From DATGLG01 sp035294245 (GTDB lineage Bacteria; Pseudomonadota; Alphaproteobacteria; JACZXZ01), in contig DATGLG010000004.1 of the NCBI GenBank assembly GCA_035294245.1, positions 1-64,000 of the forward strand: 64,000 bases of DNA. The letters run 5' to 3'. Under the pieces are notes generated by a model. It did no database searches and was not told the origin of the DNA. It saw only the letters and a list, made by a program, of their open reading frames with translations. Made by a program: the position numbers and the translations under genes. Of this stretch, positions 52,514 through 59,620 are shown in pieces. Numbering within the stretch: the stretch's first letter is position 1; each line of letters starts with the position of its first letter.

Positions 52514-52602
52514 AATTCCATTCGTCCAGCCGACGATATCCCTCTCCGGGCGACTATAGCCGAAAAGCCCGTAAGCGCCTATCCGCTATCGCCCGCTATC
52601 GC

Positions 52603-53028
52603 CTAGCCCTGGCGCGCGCCGCCCTTGCGTGCCCGGGTGCCGAGGCCGATCTCCTTCGCGAGCCGACTGCGCTGGCGCGCATAATTGGGAGCGACCATGG
52701 GATAATCGGCCGGCAGACCCCAGCGTTCCCGATATTGCTCGGGCGTGAGGTTATAGGCGGTCTTAAGATGCCGCTTCAGCATCTTCAATTTCTTGCCGTC
52801 TTCGAGACAAACGATGTAATCGGCCGTTACGGATTTCTTGACCGGCACTGCGGGCTGGGGCCGCTCGATCACCGCGTCGACCGGCTTATCCAGCCCCAAC
52901 AGGCTGTTGTGGACGGATTTTATGAGATTCGGCAGCTCCTCAATGGAAACCGTATTCTTGGAGACGTGGGCGGCGACGATTTTCGCTGTCAAAGCCAGAA
53001 TTTCGCCCGGATTCGTTTGATCTGCCAT
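52603..53028 (-). CDS. mucR: MucR family transcriptional regulator
   Basis: 141 residues, ending in the MucR zinc-finger region: DYIVCLEDGKKLKMLKRHL, NLTPEQYRERWGL and DYPMVAPNYARQRS. MucR proteins silence AT-rich promoters, regulate exopolysaccharide and cell-cycle genes. Strong ribosome site GGAGG upstream of ATG 53028. Its promoter region has a palindrome and a good -35/-10 pair. Upstream gene rimI ends about 70 bp away. Confidence 0.96.
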   Translation of the reverse strand: MADQTNPGEILALTAKIVAAHVSKNTVSIEELPNLIKSVHNSLLGLDKPVDAVIERPQPAVPVKKSVTADYIVCLEDGKKLKMLKRHLKTAYNLTPEQYRERWGLPADYPMVAPNYARQRSRLAKEIGLGTRARKGGARQG

Positions 53029-53058
53029 TATGAGCGGTCCTCCGAAATAACCACTTTG

Positions 53059-53086
53059 TTATATAATTACTTCGTCCTTTTAGGAC
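53059..53086 (-). promoter_or_regulatory. mucR promoter with palindromic spacer
   Basis: Read on the minus strand: a TTGTCC -35 (its complement ends at about 53087), 17 bp, then TATATA around 53065-53060. GTCCT (53074-53078), TTT, AGGAC (53082-53086) form an inverted repeat that overlaps the -35 and spacer. It is a good candidate for autoregulation or for another regulator's operator. Confidence 0.55.
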
Positions 53087-53097
53087 AATATGTTCTC

Positions 53098-53604
53098 TTA
53101 AGTTGGGAGATCAACATTAGCGCCGGACTTGTCAAGAGGCTTGAGCCTTAAAACCAATGCATCGGCCGGGGGGGTCGTTTTATTCGAGTAATAGGCCCTC
53201 CTTATTCCCACGGCCTCGAAGCCGGCACTCTCATAAAGCCGCCGAGCGGCGCGATTGTCGGCCTGGACTTCCAGGAAGATCGCGACGGCACCCGCTTCGC
53301 GGGCCTGCCGGATCGCGGCGTCGAGGAGAACGCGGGCGACGCCGCGCCGTCGCCGTTCCGGCAGAACCGCGAGGGTCAGGATCTCGCACTCGTCGGCAGC
53401 CATGCGGCCGAGGATGAACCCGGCGGGGTGAGCGGTGCCGCAGCCGGAAGCGGGTGCTGCCGCCAGCAGGGCAAAGACCCCGGGGGTCAGCATCAGGCCG
53501 GCAAGAGACGACGCCGTCCACGCCTCCGCGAAGGCGGCGGCATGCAGAGCCGCGAGGAGACCGGCGCTAGACGCTCCGACCGGCGCGATACGCCACGTTG
53601 TCAT
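53098..53604 (-). CDS. rimI: Ribosomal protein S18-alanine N-acetyltransferase
   Basis: 168 residues, GNAT fold. Acetyl-CoA loop motif ERRRRGVARVLLDAAIRQA (Q/R-x-x-G-x-G/A), preceded by DECEILTLAVLP and followed by NRAARRLYESAGFEAVGIRRAYYS. RimI acetylates S18 in E. coli; some alphaproteobacterial homologues act more broadly. It overlaps the tsaB stop as ATGA. Confidence 0.92.
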   Translation of the reverse strand: MTTWRIAPVGASSAGLLAALHAAAFAEAWTASSLAGLMLTPGVFALLAAAPASGCGTAHPAGFILGRMAADECEILTLAVLPERRRRGVARVLLDAAIRQAREAGAVAIFLEVQADNRAARRLYESAGFEAVGIRRAYYSNKTTPPADALVLRLKPLDKSGANVDLPT

Positions 53605-54284
53605 CGGAGGCCCGGACCCGGGACGGTAACATCCGGCGGACGCAAATAGAGAGGTGCGGGAGGCGAACGGCTCGCCGACGCCGCGCGCATCGCCGCGAGC
53701 GCCGCCACGACGGCCGCATCGGGATGAGCCGGTGCCGTGGTATGGCGGATGTCGCAGCCCGCGGCCGCAAGCGCCGAGGCCGCGCGTCCGGCGGCGTCAC
53801 CCGCAAGAAGAAGGCTCTGTCCGGCAAGCGTGGCCGCGAGACCTTCGGGAAGCCAGGCGCCGGGATCGCCCGCCGGAAGGAGCGTTTCCCCGAAAGCCTG
53901 CGCATAGAGATCCTGCCGCTTGCTCTCCAGGAGCACGAGGAGCGTGCGGCAGCGGCGTTCGTCGGCCCGCGTCCCGTGAGCGACGGCCTCGAAGCTCGTG
54001 ATCCCGAGCATCGGCTTGGCGGCCGCAAGGGCGAGTCCGCGCAAGGCGGCGAGCCCGATCCGCAGCCCGGTGAAGAAGCCGGGGCCCGTTGTCGCGGCAT
54101 AGAGGTCGATCTCGGTGAAAGCGAGCGCTCCCTCCGCCATCACCTCGAGCAGAAGCGGCACGAGGCGCTCCGCCTGGCCGCGCGCCATGATCTCGAGGCG
54201 GCGGGCCCGGATCCGGCCATCGACCCACAGCGCTGCGGAGCAGGCGGCGCCTGAGCTATCGAGCGCGAGTATCCTCATTGCCAT
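53601..54284 (-). CDS. tsaB: tRNA threonylcarbamoyladenosine biosynthesis protein TsaB
   Basis: 227 residues beginning MAMRILALDSSGAACSAALW, the ASKHA-fold N-terminus of TsaB, with GPGFFTGLRIGLAALRGLA as the second signature. TsaB is the dimeric partner of TsaD in t6A37 formation; tsaB-rimI is a common gene pair. ATG 54284, or the ATG two codons downstream. Confidence 0.95.
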   Translation of the reverse strand: MAMRILALDSSGAACSAALWVDGRIRARRLEIMARGQAERLVPLLLEVMAEGALAFTEIDLYAATTGPGFFTGLRIGLAALRGLALAAAKPMLGITSFEAVAHGTRADERRCRTLLVLLESKRQDLYAQAFGETLLPAGDPGAWLPEGLAATLAGQSLLLAGDAAGRAASALAAAGCDIRHTTAPAHPDAAVVAALAAMRAASASRSPPAPLYLRPPDVTVPGPGLR

Positions 54285-54340
54285 GCGCCCATGCTACACA
54301 GAGCGCCCGTTACGCCCATCGCTCCTCGAGAGGATAATCG

Positions 54341-54892
54341 ATGATTCTGGTGGAGATCGCATCCCCGCGCTACCCGGTGGACCTCGATCTGGCTTACGCC
54401 ACCTCCAACAATTTCACCGGCAAGCCGATCTATCGGCGCCCCGCCTGCTATCTGCACCCAGAGGCGGCGGCCCTGCTGTCGCGGGCAGTCGAAAGCGCCG
54501 CCGCCCTCGGGTTGCGACTTAAAATCTTCGACGCCTACCGTCCCACCGAGGCGCAATGGACCATGTGGCGTCATACGCCCGATCCGGAATTCCTGGCCGA
54601 CCCGCGGCGCGGGTCGGCCCATTCCCGCGGTGTGGCCGTTGACCTGACCCTGATCGATCCTCATGGGCGCGAGCTCGAGATGGGCACCCCGTTCGACGCG
54701 TTTACGCCGCTCTCCCATCACGGCAATTTGGCGGTTTCACCCGAGGCTCAGCGCCATCGGCATCTCCTCCTGGGATTGATGAGCGCCGCTGGGTGGGACT
54801 TCTACAGGAATGAATGGTGGCACTATCAGCTTTTCAATGCGCGCCGCTATCCGCTCATCTCCGACCGCGCGCTGCCGCAGCCGATGATGTGA
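54341..54892 (+). CDS. ddpX: D-alanyl-D-alanine dipeptidase (VanX/DdpX family)
   Basis: 183 residues. Zinc metallopeptidase M15D: FDAYRPTEAQWTMW with the catalytic Arg, zinc ligands in GSAHSRGVAVDLTL (S-x-H-x3-G-x-A-x-D) and EWWHYQLF (general base Glu and third ligand His). It hydrolyses free D-Ala-D-Ala; in the cytosol it can recycle peptidoglycan fragments, while VanX gives vancomycin resistance together with VanH/VanA, which are not present here. No signal peptide. It is on the opposite strand from its neighbours. Confidence 0.9.
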   Translation: MILVEIASPRYPVDLDLAYATSNNFTGKPIYRRPACYLHPEAAALLSRAVESAAALGLRLKIFDAYRPTEAQWTMWRHTPDPEFLADPRRGSAHSRGVAVDLTLIDPHGRELEMGTPFDAFTPLSHHGNLAVSPEAQRHRHLLLGLMSAAGWDFYRNEWWHYQLFNARRYPLISDRALPQPMM

Positions 54893-55006
54893 GGAGAGGC
54901 GGCCCCGCGCGGCCGCCCCGGACCGGATCGCAACCCTTGGCGCTCTTGTGCTCGGGGGATGTCGCGGCCGGCGACCCGCACCGCCGCCACGGCAGAAATG
55001 AGCCGG

Positions 55007-55555
55007 CTAAACGGCCCTGACCTCGACGACCTCGGGGAGATAATGGCGCAGCATGTTCTCGATGCCAGCCTTGAGGGTTGCAGTCGAGCTCGGGCAGCCG
55101 GAGCAGGAGCCCTGCATGTGAAGGTAAACGATTCCGTCCTCGTAGCCGTGAAAGATGATGTCACCCCCATCCTGCGCCACGGCCGGGCGCACCCGGGTGT
55201 CGAGGAGCTCCTTGATCTGGGCAACGACCTCGGTGTCTTCTTCCTCGGACACGACCGTCGCAGAGCCTGCTTCGCGCATGACCGGCTGTCCGGATGTGAA
55301 GTGCTCCATGATTGCGCCCAGGATCGGCGGCTTGAGGAGCGCCCAGTCGCGGCCCTCCGCCTTCGTCACCGTGACGAAGTCGGCGCCCAGGAAGACGCCG
55401 GTCACGCCCTCGATCTGAAAAAGGCGTTCGGCCAAGGGAGAGCGATGCGCCGTCTCGGGAGTGGGAAAATCCGCCGTCCCCGATGCGAGGACCTCGCGTC
55501 CCGGCAGGAATTTGAGTGTCGCCGGATTCGGCGTGTGCTCGGTCTGGATGAACAT
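55007..55555 (-). CDS. nfuA: Nfu family iron-sulfur carrier protein
   Basis: 182 residues. The N-terminal NFU_N domain is MFIQTEHTPNPATLKFLPG; the C-terminal NifU-like domain has GSCSGCPSSTATLK, whose CxxC binds a [4Fe-4S] cluster in the dimer. It delivers clusters to target enzymes such as MiaB. ATG 55555; a longer frame to 55789 is rejected for lack of homology. Confidence 0.94.
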   Translation of the reverse strand: MFIQTEHTPNPATLKFLPGREVLASGTADFPTPETAHRSPLAERLFQIEGVTGVFLGADFVTVTKAEGRDWALLKPPILGAIMEHFTSGQPVMREAGSATVVSEEEDTEVVAQIKELLDTRVRPAVAQDGGDIIFHGYEDGIVYLHMQGSCSGCPSSTATLKAGIENMLRHYLPEVVEVRAV

Positions 55556-55706
55556 GGTGCCCTCGTTAACGATCCGGCCGCCGATGCCGCGCCGGGCCGA
55601 TCTTAGATGAACCCGCGCGCCCCAAAAATCAAGCCGATAGGGGTGCCGCGCCGCAACCGAGCGACCGCTCTTCGGCGCCCTCGCCGTCGCGGATTGGGAG
55701 CCCCAA

Positions 55707-56948
55707 ATGAATGAACATTCGCCCGCCTTGCCTTCGCATCCCTCGCTTCCGGATCCAATCGCGTGGATGCTCGCGGAAGGCCGCAACATCGTCGACGGAA
55801 AGATTTTCTTCGCCGCCCTCTGCGAGCACCTCGTGGCGGCGGGAATTCCCCTGGCGCGCGCGACGCTCCATGTCCGGGTCCTTCATCCCCAGCTCCTCGG
55901 GGTGAATTACCGATGGCGCCGCGGCGGCGAGATCGAGGAAATCGGGCGCGCTCACGGCATCGAGCAGACGAGCACCTATCTCAACAGCCCGATCCGCGTC
56001 ATCTACGAAGGTGCCGCCGGGTTGCGACGACGCCTCGACCTTGCCGATCCTCAGTGCGACTTCCCGTTGCTCGAGGAGCTTCGCGCCGACGGCATCACCG
56101 ACTATGTCGCGATGGCCGTCGCCGACATGAGCGGCCGGCCCGCTGCGGTCACCTGGGCGTCGGACCGGCCGGGCGGGTTCAGCACCCAGGCCTTGAGCCT
56201 TCTCGACGACCTTTTGCCGATCCTTAGCCTCATTGTCGAAGTCCACAAGGTGCGACGGATCGGCAGCACGCTCCTCGATGTGTATCTCGGCGCGCAGACA
56301 GGGCGACGTGTTCTCCAGGGCATCATCAGGCGCGGGGAGGTCGAGAGCATCCACGCGATCCTCTGGTATTGCGACCTGCGCGGCTTCACCGCGATGTCCG
56401 ACGCCCTGCCGTCAAGCGAGCTTGTCGAGCTGCTGGACGCCTATTTCGAGTCGGTTGCGGCGCCGGTCATGGCCCGGGGCGGCGAGGTGCTGAAATTCAT
56501 CGGTGACGCCATGCTCGCGATCTTTCCGCTCGATCCCGAGATCGGCGACGATCGCGTCTGCCTCGCCATGGACGCCGCGGCCGAGGCCTTGCGCACGGTG
56601 AGGCGGCTCAACGCGGCGCGGGCGGCCAACGGCCTGCGCCAAATCCGCTTCGGCATTGCGCTTCATATCGGCGATGTCGCTTATGGCAATATCGGCGCGC
56701 CCGATCGGCTCGACTTCACGGTGATCGGGCCCGCCGTGAACAAGGTCGTCCGCATCGAAGCTCTCTCCAAGGTGCTCCAGCGACCGCTCCTCGTCTCGGC
56801 CGATTTCGCGCGCCGTTGCAGCTATCCGCTGGCCTCCCTCGGATCCCATGTGCTGCGCGGCATCCGCGAGCCCGAGGAGATCTTCACCTGCCCAGCCGCC
56901 GAAGCGGGCGACCCGCCCACCATGGCGGCGAAGCGCGATCAGACGTGA
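55707..56948 (+). CDS. Class III adenylate/guanylate cyclase with unrecognised N-terminal half
   Basis: 413 residues. C-terminal cyclase domain (about 215-390): metal Asp D223 (YCDLRGFTAMSD) and D267 (KFIGDAML), base-binding K263, and transition-state N345-x3-R349 (GPAVNKVVRIE). The residue that pairs with K263 in specificity is T338, where tmAC has Asp, so it belongs with Lys/Thr class IIIb cyclases. The N-terminal ~200 residues (RVLHPQLLGVNYRWRRG, SPIRVIYEGAAGLRRRL, FPLLEELRADGITDYVA) match no domain that I know and may sense a signal. No membrane helix. The stop overlaps the convergent trpS by 10 bases. Confidence 0.88.
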   Translation: MNEHSPALPSHPSLPDPIAWMLAEGRNIVDGKIFFAALCEHLVAAGIPLARATLHVRVLHPQLLGVNYRWRRGGEIEEIGRAHGIEQTSTYLNSPIRVIYEGAAGLRRRLDLADPQCDFPLLEELRADGITDYVAMAVADMSGRPAAVTWASDRPGGFSTQALSLLDDLLPILSLIVEVHKVRRIGSTLLDVYLGAQTGRRVLQGIIRRGEVESIHAILWYCDLRGFTAMSDALPSSELVELLDAYFESVAAPVMARGGEVLKFIGDAMLAIFPLDPEIGDDRVCLAMDAAAEALRTVRRLNAARAANGLRQIRFGIALHIGDVAYGNIGAPDRLDFTVIGPAVNKVVRIEALSKVLQRPLLVSADFARRCSYPLASLGSHVLRGIREPEEIFTCPAAEAGDPPTMAAKRDQT

Positions 56949-57940
56949 AGGAAGCCGACGATGTCCTGCACCTCGCGCAGGATGGGAAGCGCGATAGCGC
57001 GCGCGCGCTCGGCACCCTTGCGCAGGATCGCATCCACATAATGGCTCTCTTTCTTGAGCCGAGTCATCTCGGCCCCGAGGGGCCCAAGCACCGAGACGGC
57101 AAGCTCGGCGAGCTCGTCCTTGAACTTCGAGAAGAGCGCGCCGTCGAAACGGCGGCACACCTCCGCAGCGCTGAGATCGGCGAGGGCCGCATAGATGCCG
57201 ATGAGATTGGCCGCCTCCGGCCGCGTCTCGAGGGCCGCCGGATCGCCGGGCAGGGGATGGGGATCGGTCTTGGCCTTGCGGATCTTCTGGGCGACGAGAT
57301 CGGCGGTATCCGTGAGATTGATGCGGGAGTAATCCGACGGGTCGGATTTGCTCATCTTCTTGGTGCCGTCGCGCAGGCTCATCACGCGGCTGGCCTCGCC
57401 GAGGATGAGCGGCTCGATAAGGGGGAAATAGGCGACCTTGTAATCATTGTTGAACTTCTGCGCGATGTCCCGGCAGAGCTCGAGGTGCTGCTTCTGGTCC
57501 TCGCCGACGGGGACATGGGTCGCCTTGTAGGCGAGGATATCGGCCGCCATGAGGTTCGGATAGACATAGAGCCCGGAGGAGGCGTTCTCGCGATGCTTGC
57601 CGGCCTTCTCCTTGAACTGGGTCATGCGGTTGAGCCAGCCGATCCGCGCCACGCAATTGAAGATCCAGGCGAGCTCGGCATGGGCCGAGACCTGGCTCTG
57701 GTTGAAGAGGATGCACCCCTCGGGGTCGACGCCGGCGGCGATCATGCCGGCCGCGACCTCGCGCGTATTGGCGCGCAGCTCCGCCGGCTCCTGCCAGTCC
57801 GCGGTAATGGCGTGGAGATCGACGACGCAGAAGATGCAGTCATATTCCTGCTGCAGCCGCACCCAATTCCGGATCGCACCCAGGTAGTTGCCCAGATGCA
57901 GATTGCCGGTGGGCTGGATGCCCGAGAAGATGCGGTTCAT
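56939..57940 (-). CDS. trpS: Tryptophanyl-tRNA synthetase
   Basis: 333 residues, class I synthetase. HIGH motif as TGNLHLGNYLG (11-21), KMSKS as KKMSKSDPSDY. Charges tRNA-Trp. ATG 57940. Follows murJ (61 bp gap) on the same strand; convergent with the cyclase gene. Confidence 0.98.
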   Translation of the reverse strand: MNRIFSGIQPTGNLHLGNYLGAIRNWVRLQQEYDCIFCVVDLHAITADWQEPAELRANTREVAAGMIAAGVDPEGCILFNQSQVSAHAELAWIFNCVARIGWLNRMTQFKEKAGKHRENASSGLYVYPNLMAADILAYKATHVPVGEDQKQHLELCRDIAQKFNNDYKVAYFPLIEPLILGEASRVMSLRDGTKKMSKSDPSDYSRINLTDTADLVAQKIRKAKTDPHPLPGDPAALETRPEAANLIGIYAALADLSAAEVCRRFDGALFSKFKDELAELAVSVLGPLGAEMTRLKKESHYVDAILRKGAERARAIALPILREVQDIVGFLHV

Positions 57941-58001
57941 GGGGAAAGCTCCGTGGAACGCCGGGATGCGCCGCGAGTTATGGCGGCTCGCCCGGGGGCG
58001 G

Positions 58002-59555
58002 TCAAGCCGGCTTGCGGCGCCCCATCAGGCGCTTGAGCAGGCCGATCTCGACGGCACCCAAGACCAAGGCGACCGCGCCATAAAATGCCGCACCGCCAAT
58101 CACCAGGATCGCGAGCGCCGTCGCCTTGAGAGCGAGCCCGTCAGCCAAGAGGGGCGCCAGCGCACGGGCTGCCAGAACCAGGGCTCCCGCCATGGCCGCG
58201 CTGGCAAGCACGATGCGCGGCACGCGGCGTCGAAAGCCGCCGTCCAAAGAAAAATGCGCGTGCCTCCTGAGCCAGTAGACGAGGACCACGACGTTGACCC
58301 AGGCGGCGATCGATGCAGCGAGCGCGATCCCCATGGCGCCGAGGACCTGGATAAGGGCAAGGCTGAGGACGATGTTGGTTACGACGGCGGTGACCGCGGC
58401 GCGGACCGGCGTCGTGGTGTCCTCGCGGGCGTAGAAGGCGGGCGCCAGCGACTTGACGATGACGTAAGCCGGCAATCCCAAGGCATAGGCCGCAAGGGCC
58501 GTCGCCGTCACGCGCGCCGCGTCCGGGCCGAAAGCGCCGTGCTGGAAAAGGACGAGGGTGATCGGGCCGGCGATCGCGGCGAGGGCGACCGCCGCCGGTA
58601 TGGTGAGCATCAAGGCGAATTCGAGGGCGCGGTTCTGGCTTTCCGCCGCGCCGGCGACGTCGCCGGAGCGAAGCTTCCGCGACAGCTCGGAGAGCAGCAC
58701 CGTGCCCATCGCCGTGCCGATCACCCCGATCGGCAGCTGATAGAGCTGATTGGCGTAATAAAGGCTGGCGACGGAGCCTGTCGGGAGCAGCGAGGCGATC
58801 ATCGTGCCGATGACGATGTTGATCTGGATGACCCCCGCGCCGAAGGCGCCCGGCAGCATCAGCCTAAGCAACCGCTTCACGGCGGGCGTCAGCCTCGGGC
58901 GCGGAAGTCGCGGCAGCAGGCCATGGCGGCGGGCCGACCAGGCGAGCCAGAGGAACTGTCCCACGCCTGCCACGGCAACCGCCCAGGATTGCGCATGCCC
59001 GGCGGTCGTCGACCAGCTGCTCGGCAGCAGCATCGCCGTGATCAAGGTGACGTTGAGGAGAATCGGCGAGACCGCCGCCGCGGTGAAGCGGAAATAGGTG
59101 TTGAGCATGGCGCCGAGGAGGGCGACGAGGGCCATGCAGAGCAGATAGGGGAAGGTGATCCGGGTGAAGAGCACGGCAAGGTCGTATTTCTCCGCGTCGC
59201 CCACGAAGCCCGGCGCGATCACGGTCATGAGCCAGGGCATCGCCGCCATCGCCGCAAGCGTGAAGAGTGCCAACGCGCAGAGCATGACCGAGAGCACTTC
59301 GCCCGCGAACGCCAGCGCCGCGTCCTTGCCTTCCTCCTCCACCGCACGGCTGAAGAGCGGCACGAAAGCGGCGCTGAAGGCGCCCTCTGCGACGAGATTG
59401 CGAAAGAGATTGGGAAACCGGAAGGCGACAACGAAGGCGTCCGCGACCGGCCCGGCGCCGAGCACCGCCGCGATCATCATGTCGCGGATGAAGCCGAGCA
59501 CGCGGCTTATCATCGTATAGCCGCCGACGGTCGCGCTGAATTTGAGAAGGGCCAT
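58002..59555 (-). CDS. murJ: Lipid II flippase MurJ
   Basis: 517 residues with about 14 membrane helices, MOP superfamily. N-terminal KFSATVGGYTMISRVLGFIRDM is the MviN/MurJ signature; the arginine-rich cavity segments (FRFPNLFRNLVAEGAFSAAFVPLF) are conserved. It moves lipid II to the periplasmic face. It is followed by trpS and preceded by glnD, an order usual in alphaproteobacteria. Confidence 0.97.
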   Translation of the reverse strand: MALLKFSATVGGYTMISRVLGFIRDMMIAAVLGAGPVADAFVVAFRFPNLFRNLVAEGAFSAAFVPLFSRAVEEEGKDAALAFAGEVLSVMLCALALFTLAAMAAMPWLMTVIAPGFVGDAEKYDLAVLFTRITFPYLLCMALVALLGAMLNTYFRFTAAAVSPILLNVTLITAMLLPSSWSTTAGHAQSWAVAVAGVGQFLWLAWSARRHGLLPRLPRPRLTPAVKRLLRLMLPGAFGAGVIQINIVIGTMIASLLPTGSVASLYYANQLYQLPIGVIGTAMGTVLLSELSRKLRSGDVAGAAESQNRALEFALMLTIPAAVALAAIAGPITLVLFQHGAFGPDAARVTATALAAYALGLPAYVIVKSLAPAFYAREDTTTPVRAAVTAVVTNIVLSLALIQVLGAMGIALAASIAAWVNVVVLVYWLRRHAHFSLDGGFRRRVPRIVLASAAMAGALVLAARALAPLLADGLALKATALAILVIGGAAFYGAVALVLGAVEIGLLKRLMGRRKPA

Positions 59556-59620
59556 GGCGAGCTTTGTTTAGAGCAATTGCTGCGCTTTAGGAAGCGCGCA
59601 GGCTCGCCATGCGCGGCCCG

